This document shows positions 24,577 to 31,927 of a stretch of DNA of 64,000 nucleotides, one piece after another. A program made the position numbers and the translations under genes. The stretch spans positions 124,001 to 188,000 of the forward strand of contig NZ_JBMOVV010000005.1 in assembly GCF_049472135.1 (NCBI RefSeq). Reading direction: 5' to 3'. The DNA is from Arcobacter_B sp049472135 (GTDB lineage Bacteria > Campylobacterota > Campylobacteria > Campylobacterales > Arcobacteraceae). The notes below the pieces were generated by a model that was not told where the DNA came from, made no database searches, and worked only from the letters and a program-made list of their open reading frames with translations. Numbering within the stretch: position 1 is the first letter of the stretch; every line of letters begins with the position of its first letter.

Positions 24577-25983
24577 TTTAAAGTGCGCTTCAATACGAGC
24601 TACAAAATGTTTGTATACTAAACTTTCTAAAGACTTCAATTTTTGATTGGCTACGGTTGACAAAGATTTACAAGTAAACTGCTCAACAATGTACTCACTT
24701 ACATTAGTTTGGTCTCTAGAAGCAACTAACCAATAAAACTCCTTGTCATTGGTAAATCCCATATAAAAATTCAAATATACATAACTCATATCCTTATGAT
24801 CTTGAAGCTTGTTGGATGGATCAAACCGAATACCAACAGATTTATTCCAATGATTATTGTCTGAATAGTCGATTGTTAACCCAGCACTTTCTAAAGAAAA
24901 CATCAAATTCCAGTCACTATTATTTGTTCTAAACGAACCTATGTCGGTAGAAATTTCTTCACGTAACTGTTTAGCATAAACTTCGAGGCCTCTGCATATT
25001 AGATTTAATGACTCTGATATTTCATTAAGCCTGATGTTAGTTTCCGATTCATCTCGTTGTGAATCTATATATACATTACTATTTTTAATTTGAGACGAAA
25101 ACAATCTAATCTTGTCGTTAATACTTTTCTTAGCTTGCTGTCGTTCAGTCATAAAGCCAATGATGTCATCTTTAACTACATCAACTTGTGTAATTAGATC
25201 ATCGATACTTGGACGTTTATTAGGAGATTGACTAGTACATGAAGTAACAATGCTCTGCACTATATTGGCATATTCTTTAGGCAAATATAGGTTTAAATGC
25301 GTGCCGTTACCACCCAACGTTTCATAGTTATTAGGTGCATTTTTGCCAGCAAAAATAGCCCATAACGTTCTTCCTAAGCTCCATATGTCACCAGGAGAAT
25401 GATCTGGCAATGGATAATTGCTTGCCCATTCTGGGGGTCTATACCCCTGAGAACCTATAGATCCTTGCTCAGGTGTCATTCTGTCTTCATTACACGTGTT
25501 AATCCATAGAGACAACCCAAAGTCAGCTAATATGGGTTCATTCTTTTCATCTAATAATATGTTCTGAGGCTTGATATCTCTAATAGCAAGTCCTTCATCA
25601 TGAAGTTCTTTGACAATTTGAAGAAGTTTCTGAAAATCTTCTAATTTTTGAATTGGTGAGATGTTGGCATTCTTATCATTCAAATACTTACTTCTATATG
25701 TACCACCTGAATAATACGGCATAACATAAAAAGGTCTGTTTGATGACAGTCCGTGATCAATATATTTAATACACCCTGAAATATTAGATAACTCTTTCAC
25801 TATATTGATTTCTTCAAGAAATCTCTCATATCTCTCACCTTCAAACTGCTCACTCTTATACAGCTTTAGTGCAAATATTTCTTGTGATGTGCTTCGAGAC
25901 ACCTTATAAACATAACTATTTCCACCTTGTGCAAATGGCTTGGTTTCGATGCATTCCCATTCTGACTGACCGCTAAATATCAT
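24571..25983 (-). CDS. Hanks-type Ser/Thr protein kinase in an integron cassette
   Basis: 470 aa from ATG 25983, preceded by GAGGAAACA; an ATG six codons upstream has no Shine-Dalgarno. Kinase domain about 10-270: glycine loop AQGGNSYVYKV, Lys in FALKLYK, catalytic loop IRDIKPQNILLD (His of HRD replaced by Ile), DFG in ADFGLSL, PPEWA, DIWSLG. The C-terminal 200 residues are unassigned and could sense or act as effector. Its base composition is clearly richer in G and C than its neighbours, and it ends inside an attC, so it was acquired as a cassette. A phage-defence role is possible but not shown. Confidence 0.9.
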   Translation of the reverse strand: MIFSGQSEWECIETKPFAQGGNSYVYKVSRSTSQEIFALKLYKSEQFEGERYERFLEEINIVKELSNISGCIKYIDHGLSSNRPFYVMPYYSGGTYRSKYLNDKNANISPIQKLEDFQKLLQIVKELHDEGLAIRDIKPQNILLDEKNEPILADFGLSLWINTCNEDRMTPEQGSIGSQGYRPPEWASNYPLPDHSPGDIWSLGRTLWAIFAGKNAPNNYETLGGNGTHLNLYLPKEYANIVQSIVTSCTSQSPNKRPSIDDLITQVDVVKDDIIGFMTERQQAKKSINDKIRLFSSQIKNSNVYIDSQRDESETNIRLNEISESLNLICRGLEVYAKQLREEISTDIGSFRTNNSDWNLMFSLESAGLTIDYSDNNHWNKSVGIRFDPSNKLQDHKDMSYVYLNFYMGFTNDKEFYWLVASRDQTNVSEYIVEQFTCKSLSTVANQKLKSLESLVYKHFVARIEAHFKA

Positions 25984-26031
25984 TGTTTCCTCAAATTTCA
26001 TTATTAAAACCCAACTATTTATTAAACGTAC

Positions 26032-26037
26032 ATTATA
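26032..26037 (-). promoter_or_regulatory. -10 box of the kinase gene
   Basis: TATAAT in GTATATAATG on the minus strand lies about 50 bp before the kinase start. A cassette with its own promoter is unusual but known for superintegron cassettes. The remaining 26040-26319 holds nothing recognisable. Confidence 0.45.
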
Positions 26038-26319
26038 TACAAGATAGCCTGAAAATCAATAAATAACATGCACAAAAAGTGTCGTATATCAAAATGCCTA
26101 CAAACACCTTAAATAAGCTATTTTTGTAGATGTTACTATAAAAAATATTGAAATTGAGATACTTTCTAAATAAATTTTATTTATGATATGCTTTTTATGT
26201 ATGTTTATTATCGATATTTAGATGATAATAGTACTTAATGCATGTATATTAAGGTGATTCGTAATATTAAATATATCAAGAGAAGTAATGTGGGCAGAAA
26301 ATTAGCTTTAAAAATATAA

Positions 26320-26393
26320 GTTCAACAACCAGTTCTTTTTGGGAAAACCTTTTCATTCGTAAAAACTGCTCAAAAAGTAAGAGGTTGTTGAAC
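26320..26393 (-). repeat. Short inverted-repeat element, copy 3 (intact ends)
   Basis: 74 bp with perfect 11-bp ends GTTCAACAACC and GGTTGTTGAAC and related inner arms. The ends also fit the attC consensus (RYYYAAC = GTTCAAC, GTTRRRY = GTTGAAC), so it is either a miniature inverted-repeat element or a compact attC. On the minus strand it starts exactly where the PIN-gene attC-like segment ends (AAACG then TTCAAC). Confidence 0.75.
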
Positions 26394-26455
26394 GTTTAAA
26401 ATAAGCCAATAATTGTCCGCAGAGTAATTTATTAGCTCCACTGATTTGTTATACA
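26389..26455 (-). other. attC-like segment after the PIN gene
   Basis: On the minus strand GTATAACAAATC contains the PIN gene's stop codon, exactly as GCCTAACAAAGC does for the kinase gene. AGCTAATAAATT pairs imperfectly with AATTATTGGCT, and the unit ends AAACGTT. The boxes match the consensus less well than the kinase attC. Confidence 0.5.
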
Positions 26456-27405
26456 CTTATTCTGTATTTATCAAACAAATTTCTAAATTTAGCTGTAAAC
26501 GATATACAAGTTTGATATTCTTCCTCTGTAATAGTTCCAATATATTTATTATTTCCACTATTATCCAAAAGTGGTATTAAAAAATTTGAGTGCTTCATAT
26601 ATTTAATAATAGCATTATAAGCAATATTATTATATTCCCAATAATCGTGTGGCTTAGCTTTTATTTTTCTCGTAAGCACGGTATTTTTAATATCTTTACT
26701 TGTACTTTTAATTTTTAATCCAATATTCATTTTATAATGTTCATCTTCGTCAAACTTTCTGTTATCTGTTGTTCTATCAAGAGCATATATTGAGGAAGCA
26801 AGTGAACCAATTGAAGTATAAAAGTTTTTCTCTGAACTAAACATGGCTAATATTTTCTTATTTTCTATTGCTATTTCTTTAGCTTTAAACCACTCTTGTT
26901 GTCTTCTCTTTGACTTAGTTATTCGTTGAATATCAGATACATTATAACCTAACAACTGAAGAAATTTATAATTTGACATTCTTCTTGTCTTTAATACTTT
27001 ACTTTCTGAATAAAAATTTTCTAATAATTCATCCGTTGAAACTGTACCATATTGTAAATTAGTATGATTTTTATATACTAAATAACTATACGCTGATATT
27101 TTGTCATTTGAAATAACTAATAATTCATGCGTGTCAGCAAGTGAATACACGAATAGTTCTCCTTCATCAAAAGGAAATTTACTTAGTTCCTCATACACTT
27201 CACTATTTGAGATATTAAGAGTAAGTTCTTGTAAATACCCATCTGTAATATATTGATTTACAACGCTTACTAATTCTGCTTTAAAGTTATCAATAGAAGA
27301 AATATCTTTGGGTATATAAACATTAATTAGACAAGTATGTAACTCACATAATATTGAATTTAATTCATTTTTTTGATATAACTCTATAATCACATCTGAA
27401 TCCAA
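26449..27405 (-). CDS. PIN-domain protein with a C-terminal extension
   Basis: 318 aa from TTG 27405. The N-terminal 135 residues fit a PIN nuclease: LDSDVIIELY at the start, FPFDEGELFVYSLA, and LLVISNDKIS supply the acidic residues. PIN domains are usually RNA-cleaving toxins, but no antitoxin gene is adjacent. The C-terminal 180 residues are unassigned. The true start is uncertain: the frame is open about 35 codons further upstream (reading ALNGIILDSDV) without ATG. It lies in a cassette-like unit between two attC-like segments. Confidence 0.65.
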   Translation of the reverse strand: MDSDVIIELYQKNELNSILCELHTCLINVYIPKDISSIDNFKAELVSVVNQYITDGYLQELTLNISNSEVYEELSKFPFDEGELFVYSLADTHELLVISNDKISAYSYLVYKNHTNLQYGTVSTDELLENFYSESKVLKTRRMSNYKFLQLLGYNVSDIQRITKSKRRQQEWFKAKEIAIENKKILAMFSSEKNFYTSIGSLASSIYALDRTTDNRKFDEDEHYKMNIGLKIKSTSKDIKNTVLTRKIKAKPHDYWEYNNIAYNAIIKYMKHSNFLIPLLDNSGNNKYIGTITEEEYQTCISFTAKFRNLFDKYRISV

Positions 27406-27462
27406 AATAATTCCATTAAGTGCTATACTTGATATTTTATTTGCTTCGATAGTTGTCCCTTT

Positions 27463-27510
27463 CCATAACGTTTGTCGTGAGCGATAATTTACCGCTAGGG
27501 CAAATTATTG
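27463..27510 (-). other. Weak attC-like segment before the PIN cassette
   Basis: On the minus strand AATTTGCC and GGTAAATT form a short hairpin around the stop of the 42-aa fragment, followed by GACAAACGTTATGG, which resembles the ACGTTATG junctions of Vibrio cassettes. Supported mainly by its place between two cassette-like genes. Confidence 0.35.
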
Positions 27511-27623
27511 TGTTCCTCGTAGTTGTTTACTGACCTTTTTAATGTTGATACACCACCGCCATGCAAGTCTGTTTCAATTCTCACTGTGCTGTGATAAAGT
27601 TGCTCCGTTAATCCTAGGCTCAT
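27495..27623 (-). pseudogene. N-terminal fragment of a trypsin-like protease cassette
   Basis: 42 codons from ATG 27621-27623 with Shine-Dalgarno GGAGA, reading MSLGLTEQLYHSTVRIETDL then HGGGVST, before the frame ends at TAG. The text resembles the start of trypsin-like serine peptidases (STVRIE...G-GTGF), cut before the catalytic residues. Its composition is less AT-rich than the surroundings, and AGTTATGCATAAGGAG upstream looks like a cassette junction. Confidence 0.5.
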
Positions 27624-27639
27624 TATTTCTCCTTATGCA

Positions 27640-27919
27640 TAACTATTTATTATCAGACACAATGTAAAAAAATCAAATTTATTCTTATTATTAGGATAAA
27701 AATATGTTCCTATAATAATTTAAAAATAATTATATTAGAATAACAATAAAAAATTACTTTTTAATATAAGAATAACGGAAAATATGAGTTATTTAGAATA
27801 ATATGTCTGGATAAAAGAGCATTATGGACTTTTTATTTTTGTAGTAATATTTAAATAGAAGTGATTTTGTTCCACTAAATCATACTTGAAATTCTAAAAT
27901 ATCTAAGCTAAAATTACAA
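27640..27919. other. Intergenic AT-rich stretch
   Basis: About 280 bp of AT-rich sequence between the cassette remnant and repeat copy 4. No gene, tRNA or strong hairpin recognised. Confidence 0.4.
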
Positions 27920-27957
27920 GTTCAACAACCTGTACTTTTTGGCACAAATCTATGAAC
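27920..27957 (-). repeat. Short inverted-repeat element, copy 4 (one end only)
   Basis: GTTCAACAACCTGTACTTTT matches the left end of copies 2 and 3, but the other half is missing; ATGAACAGTC follows and then the stop of the next gene. Confidence 0.6.
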
Positions 27958-27963
27958 AGTCAC

Positions 27964-28182
27964 TTAAACTATTTTAACATCAGAGATAAACTTTTCCATA
28001 CCATATGGATCTGGAACTACAAATAGTATTTGTCCATCGTTTATCAAAGCTTTTGCTTTAGTTCTTTCAATTGTTTCTTCACCATTAAAATAATCTTTAT
28101 TTTTATACTCGATTAGATATTCATTTCCATCTATAATATTTAGTTTTTTTAGCTCTTCTTGTGATGTTGGAGTGAAGTTCAT
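27964..28182 (-). CDS. Hypothetical 72-aa protein
   Basis: 72 aa, soluble, probably a small beta domain (NEYLIEYKNKDYFNGEETIE). AAAGG precedes the ATG. Family not recognised. It is the last gene of a minus-strand run of small genes below 28927. Confidence 0.45.
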   Translation of the reverse strand: MNFTPTSQEELKKLNIIDGNEYLIEYKNKDYFNGEETIERTKAKALINDGQILFVVPDPYGMEKFISDVKIV

Positions 28183-28198
28183 TTTTAGCCTTTAGCTT

Positions 28199-28315
28199 TT
28201 ATTTTTCATCTTTAAAATATGGATGATTTTTAAAATGACTATGTACTAAAGCAGTTATAGCTAATATTGCTCCAACAGCAGTTACAATAGTTATAGCTGT
28301 AAAATCAATTACCAT
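28199..28315 (-). CDS. Small membrane peptide (38 aa)
   Basis: MVIDFTAITIVTAVGAILAI starts a single membrane helix, followed by a His-rich end (HSHFKNHPYF). Its ATG overlaps the previous stop by one base (TAATG), a coupling arrangement. Family not recognised. Confidence 0.5.
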   Translation of the reverse strand: MVIDFTAITIVTAVGAILAITALVHSHFKNHPYFKDEK

Positions 28316-28416
28316 TAGTTATTCTCTTTTTGTTTCTTTTCATAATCATATTTACCAATAACTAAAATAGTAGCAATAAATAAAACAGATATAGTTAATA
28401 TTTCAATACCAGACAT
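28315..28416 (-). CDS. Small membrane peptide (33 aa)
   Basis: MSGIEILTISVLFIATILVI is a single membrane helix with a charged tail (KYDYEKKQKENN). AAAGGA precedes the ATG. Coupled to the 38-aa peptide. Family not recognised. Confidence 0.5.
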   Translation of the reverse strand: MSGIEILTISVLFIATILVIGKYDYEKKQKENN

Positions 28417-28428
28417 TTTAAATCCTTT

Positions 28429-28599
28429 CTAATGAATATATTTATCTACAAGATAAGTCATCACTTTATCTTTTTTCGCATACATTAATCCTACAAATCC
28501 AAATACTGTACAAAGTACTGCAGATAAGTAGTCTTCTTGATATAAAGATACAATAATTAAAATTGTAAATACTAATATTATTTGTAATTTTAGATTCAT
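28429..28599 (-). CDS. Small membrane protein (56 aa)
   Basis: Two hydrophobic helices (QIILVFTILIIVSLY and AVLCTVFGFVGLMYA) and a basic end. It begins 11 bp after the stop of the 105-aa gene and leads a string of three tiny membrane genes. Confidence 0.5.
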   Translation of the reverse strand: MNLKLQIILVFTILIIVSLYQEDYLSAVLCTVFGFVGLMYAKKDKVMTYLVDKYIH

Positions 28600-28609
28600 G
28601 TTATTTCTT

Positions 28610-28927
28610 TTAAACTCTTTTATTAATTTTATCTAAAAGGTCTTCAATAATATTTAACTCATCATATAAACCTTGTTTAAAATCACCATCTTTTAGATTT
28701 GAAAGTTTTGCTTTTTGTTTTTGAATATGTTCTTTAAATTCAACGATAAATGTACTTTCTTTTTCTAAATAAAAAAATATCAATTCATTAAGCCATTTTG
28801 CAGCACTTACTCTTCCTTTTCGGTACTTTTCAGATAAATGCTCATCCATTTTATTGAATTTATAATATGTTTGATGAGATGATAAACTTTTACTTAATTG
28901 TTCTAATTTAGGCAGAGACTTTTTCAT
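28610..28927 (-). CDS. Hypothetical helical protein (105 aa)
   Basis: 105 aa, charged and helical, no membrane segment. It contains GRVSAAKWLNELIFFYLEKE and a lysine-rich coiled-coil-like end. Not recognised. It lies between the serine recombinase gene and the tiny membrane genes on the same strand. Confidence 0.5.
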   Translation of the reverse strand: MKKSLPKLEQLSKSLSSHQTYYKFNKMDEHLSEKYRKGRVSAAKWLNELIFFYLEKESTFIVEFKEHIQKQKAKLSNLKDGDFKQGLYDELNIIEDLLDKINKRV

Positions 28928-28994
28928 ACTATAATATTAGCAAATGATTTTATTCTTCATTTAAAATATTACAGTTTGTAAGATTTATAAAAAT

Positions 28995-29555
28995 CTATTT
29001 TTCTAATCTATTCAAACTATCAATTAAAGTACTTCTTTTTACATTAAATGTTCTACAAGCAGCTGCTTTACTCATTCCATCATCTAGTGCTTTTTTAATG
29101 GCTAATAGTTTTTCATCATCAATAGCTCTTGGTCTACCACCAACTTTACCTCTTTTCTTAGCTGCTTCTAATCCTGATTTAACTCTTTCTTGAATTAGAC
29201 TTCTTTCAAATTGTGCTAATGCACCAAATATATGAAAGAATAGTTCACCTGATGCTGTTGTTGTATCCATTCCTTCTGTTATTGATACAAAGGAAATATT
29301 TCTTTGTTTTAAAGAACTAATAATTTGAATTAGATGAGCTAAGCTTCTTCCTAGTCTATCTAATTTCCAAACAACTAAAGTATCACCTTCTTTTAAAAAT
29401 TCTAATGCTTTTTCTAAACCTTCTCTTTTATCTTTTGCACCAGATGTCTTATCATAAAATATATTTCTTTCATCTATTCCATATTTTAAAAGTGCATCTT
29501 TTTGCAAATCAAAGTTTTGATCTAATGTTGAAACTCTTACATATCCTATTAACAT
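28995..29555 (-). CDS. Serine recombinase (resolvase/invertase family)
   Basis: 186 aa, complete. Catalytic Ser9 in YVRVSTLDQN, followed by YDKTSGAKDKREGL, WKLDRLGRSL, AQFERSLIQERV and a C-terminal helix-turn-helix (GMSKAAACRTFNVKRSTLID). This is the small Tn3-resolvase/DNA-invertase class. No transposase accompanies it, so it may serve dimer resolution or inversion of a segment of the element. Confidence 0.93.
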   Translation of the reverse strand: MLIGYVRVSTLDQNFDLQKDALLKYGIDERNIFYDKTSGAKDKREGLEKALEFLKEGDTLVVWKLDRLGRSLAHLIQIISSLKQRNISFVSITEGMDTTTASGELFFHIFGALAQFERSLIQERVKSGLEAAKKRGKVGGRPRAIDDEKLLAIKKALDDGMSKAAACRTFNVKRSTLIDSLNRLEK

Positions 29556-29572
29556 ACGAAAAACCTTTATAT

Positions 29573-29618
29573 TTTAGTTTTCGTATTATATCATATTCCG
29601 ATATAGTTTTTCGCATAT
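29573..29618. promoter_or_regulatory. Possible recombination (res) or promoter region of the serine recombinase
   Basis: Upstream of the gene, TTTTCGTATTATATC and GATATAGTTTTTCGC are a partial inverted pair around CATATTCC. Resolvases often bind such sites next to their own gene. Short and uncertain. Confidence 0.3.
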
Positions 29619-29840
29619 TATTTGGGTGTTTTTTTGTTAAATTTTGGGTTTTTATTTAATGTGTCGGAAAACAGATGTTTTATGATGAAAAAAATTATTT
29701 AATATTTAGACTTTAATAAATCTAAATAATATTATTTAAATATACTATTATTTATGAATTATTTTAATTCATAAAATTTTATTAAATGAAAATATTTAAT
29801 ATGATATAATTATTAATATTCTGATTATTTAGGTGGTAAA

Positions 29841-30182
29841 ATGTCGAGGCTAGTTATTTTAGGTTTGGATATAGGTAAAAGTTCGAAAGGTTGGTCATTA
29901 ATAGACAAAATGAATAACTATAGAATCATTGATTGTGGAGTAAGAATTTTTGATGCTCCTGAGACACCGAAGGATCAAATATCGCTAAATAAAATTAGAT
30001 CTGAAAATATTAGAGCTAGAAATTCAAATATTAATTACAATTTTAGAAGAAAAAAAATATCTCAATTGTTTATTAATTATGGACTTGTTAAAAAAGAGTT
30101 ATTAGATAAGTATAATAAACTTGTTCCTAAGTCAAAAAAAAGAAATGCACTTTCAATAAAAATGGCTAACTATTTACATTAA
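29841..30182 (+). CDS. Isolated Cas9 N-terminal fragment (RuvC-I plus bridge-helix region)
   Basis: 113 aa. ILGLDIGKSSKGWSLID with Asp at residue 10 is the RuvC-I motif; IDCGVRIFDAPETPKDQISL and the arginine-containing helix RSENIRARNSN...RRKKISQL match the start of type II Cas9 proteins (compare DCGVRIF in Campylobacter jejuni Cas9). It ends after 113 residues with no HNH, REC or PAM domain downstream, and no cas1, cas2, repeat array or tracrRNA is seen. A strong AGGTGG site precedes the ATG, so the fragment may still be translated. Read as a truncated cas9. Confidence 0.8.
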   Translation: MSRLVILGLDIGKSSKGWSLIDKMNNYRIIDCGVRIFDAPETPKDQISLNKIRSENIRARNSNINYNFRRKKISQLFINYGLVKKELLDKYNKLVPKSKKRNALSIKMANYLH

Positions 30183-30259
30183 TCATTTTATTCCCCCAAT
30201 ATCTTAATTTTAGACACTAACTCTTATTAATCTATGTTATTTTTTTATTAACAGTACTT

Positions 30260-31237
30260 TTAATGTTTGATTATTACAACATTATCTTCTAGTTCAGATA
30301 ATTCTTTGATATAATCATAAGGTTTTATATTGTGTTTTATAATATAGTCTGCTTCATTTTTCATTGTATCAATACGATTAGATGTTTCTTTTAAAATACT
30401 ATCAGTATAAATAATTTTTTCTTTTAAATTAGAATAATCATTACCTAGTTCATTATTCAGATTATAATCTGATTGTATTCTTAGTACATCTATTTTATTA
30501 AAACTACTTATTTCTTTTACATTTGAATAATTTAACTGCCAATTATACATATATGATTGCATATCTCCAAGTAAAAATTCTGAATATAGTTCCCCTAATA
30601 CACAAGTTATGTATCTAGAGTATAATATATTTGCAACATCCAAAGGTAAACTACCATCAACCCAAAGTTTTTTATCTTTTGCTATTGCCAAATAATAATT
30701 TTTATATTTTCTAAAAGTACTATTTGCTTCGATTAGAAGTTCTCTTCTTCTTTTTTCATCACTAGCAAACAATGCATTATGTAATTGTTCTGATGCAGTC
30801 TTCACATCAGCAAAATTTAGGAATTCTAAATTAGAATCAATTTTTTCAGCTATTTTTATTACTTTTTCTACTTTATTAACTACTATATTTAAATTTTTTT
30901 CAATACTTTTTAATTTTTGAGTAACTAAGGTAAATCCACCTACACTAATGCCCAAGTTTGCTAATGAAGATATGGCTCCTACACTACTTATTAATTCTAA
31001 TAATTCCAAACTTTCTTTTATCTCTGATAGTCCTGAGGTATCTAAAATATTTGTAATAGAATTTAATGGATCTACAGAAAAAGGTATATTATTAAATATT
31101 TGAGAAAAACTTCCTGTCTCTTTTAAATGAGCAACAATCCTTCCCGTTTTAGCATCTTTTAATATTGCACCATATCTTATAATTTTTCCAGATGCTAATA
31201 ATCCTCGCCATGCTAAAGGTACAACAAAAGGTATCAT
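30260..31237 (-). CDS. Hypothetical protein, last gene of the hsd operon
   Basis: 325 aa. An N-terminal hydrophobic segment (IPFVVPLAWRGLLASGK) precedes a region where LLELISSVGAISSLANLGIS then VGGFTLVTQKLKSIEKNLN form a hydrophobic hairpin running into a coiled coil, as in a family of uncharacterised membrane-linked proteins I associate with defence islands. The rest is helical. Its ATG overlaps the upstream TGA (ATGA), tying it to the five-gene tail behind hsdR. Confidence 0.55.
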   Translation of the reverse strand: MIPFVVPLAWRGLLASGKIIRYGAILKDAKTGRIVAHLKETGSFSQIFNNIPFSVDPLNSITNILDTSGLSEIKESLELLELISSVGAISSLANLGISVGGFTLVTQKLKSIEKNLNIVVNKVEKVIKIAEKIDSNLEFLNFADVKTASEQLHNALFASDEKRRRELLIEANSTFRKYKNYYLAIAKDKKLWVDGSLPLDVANILYSRYITCVLGELYSEFLLGDMQSYMYNWQLNYSNVKEISSFNKIDVLRIQSDYNLNNELGNDYSNLKEKIIYTDSILKETSNRIDTMKNEADYIIKHNIKPYDYIKELSELEDNVVIIKH

Positions 31238-31926
31238 TTAAGCTCCTTTTCAATTTCAATTCTCTCTCTTATCTTAATTAAAAGCAATGTAACAGGAATT
31301 ATTTTTCTATATGCTGGTGAACCTAATATAATAAACAAAGCGGGCAAAGCAAGGATAGAAAAAACAGATGCTCCTACCATACCCATAGTTAATGTTGATA
31401 CACCGAAAATGTAAGCGTATGATGAAGCCCAGAAACTACTGTAAAATAAACTTAATGTTATAGGTGTAGCTCCAATAAGAGATGCAGTTGTACTTGTGAA
31501 GATTGAAATTGAACTATTTATAATATTATCTTTATAACCTAGTTTAGATAATTCCTTTCTAACTTGTTTTAATTTTTTTTCTTTTTTTTCTTCAGGAAGT
31601 TTATCCCATTTTTTTTTCATAGTATCAACTTGAATTATAAAATTCTGCATTAGCTCATTTTCTAAATCAATTACTGAAAAAGAGTTATCTATTTTAATTT
31701 TTCTTCGTTCTTTTACTCTTATTTTTTTTATAATATTAACTAAAACATCTTTATAACTATTTTTATTTTTCTTTATAATATTGTTAAAAGTATGATTAGC
31801 AGCATCTTCATATATTTTTAATATTTCTAAATCATTAATATTATCGTGACTTATTTTTAAATGTTTACAAATTTCTTTTTTTTCTTCATAAGTTGCATTT
31901 TTTATTCTCTCTAATATGATATTCAT
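31234..31926 (-). CDS. YaaW-like membrane protein
   Basis: 230 aa. A charged helical N-terminal half is followed by two hydrophobic segments (about 135-165 and 172-205) and the end GSPAYRKIIPVTLLLIKIRE, which resembles the C-terminus of the YaaW family (G-PAYR-TIPAV). Function unknown. It starts 1 bp after the HNH gene stop and overlaps the next gene by 4 bp. Confidence 0.55.
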   Translation of the reverse strand: MNIILERIKNATYEEKKEICKHLKISHDNINDLEILKIYEDAANHTFNNIIKKNKNSYKDVLVNIIKKIRVKERRKIKIDNSFSVIDLENELMQNFIIQVDTMKKKWDKLPEEKKEKKLKQVRKELSKLGYKDNIINSSISIFTSTTASLIGATPITLSLFYSSFWASSYAYIFGVSTLTMGMVGASVFSILALPALFIILGSPAYRKIIPVTLLLIKIRERIEIEKELK

Positions 31927-31927
31927 T

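Larger units (their letters stand above)
24352..27650 (-). mobile_element. Cluster of integron-type gene cassettes without an integron integrase
   Basis: Reading on the minus strand: a truncated protease-like gene, a PIN-domain gene whose stop lies in GTATAACAAAT, a short repeat, then a Ser/Thr kinase gene whose stop lies in GCCTAACAAAG at the start of a Vibrio-type attC. One-gene units each ending in an attC-like palindrome are the mark of integron cassettes. No integron integrase gene is present in the window, so this would be a stranded (CALIN-type) array. The kinase attC is strong evidence; the other boundaries are weaker. Confidence 0.7.

Noticed and set aside
29405..29659. An 84-codon + strand frame over the start of the serine recombinase
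   Set aside because: It is antisense to the intact recombinase gene, very hydrophobic and Leu/Phe/His-rich as reverse frames of AT-rich genes usually are.
29556..30260. A CRISPR array or tracrRNA beside the Cas9 fragment
   Set aside because: No regularly spaced repeats of 25-40 bp and no anti-repeat-like hairpin with terminator were found on either side.
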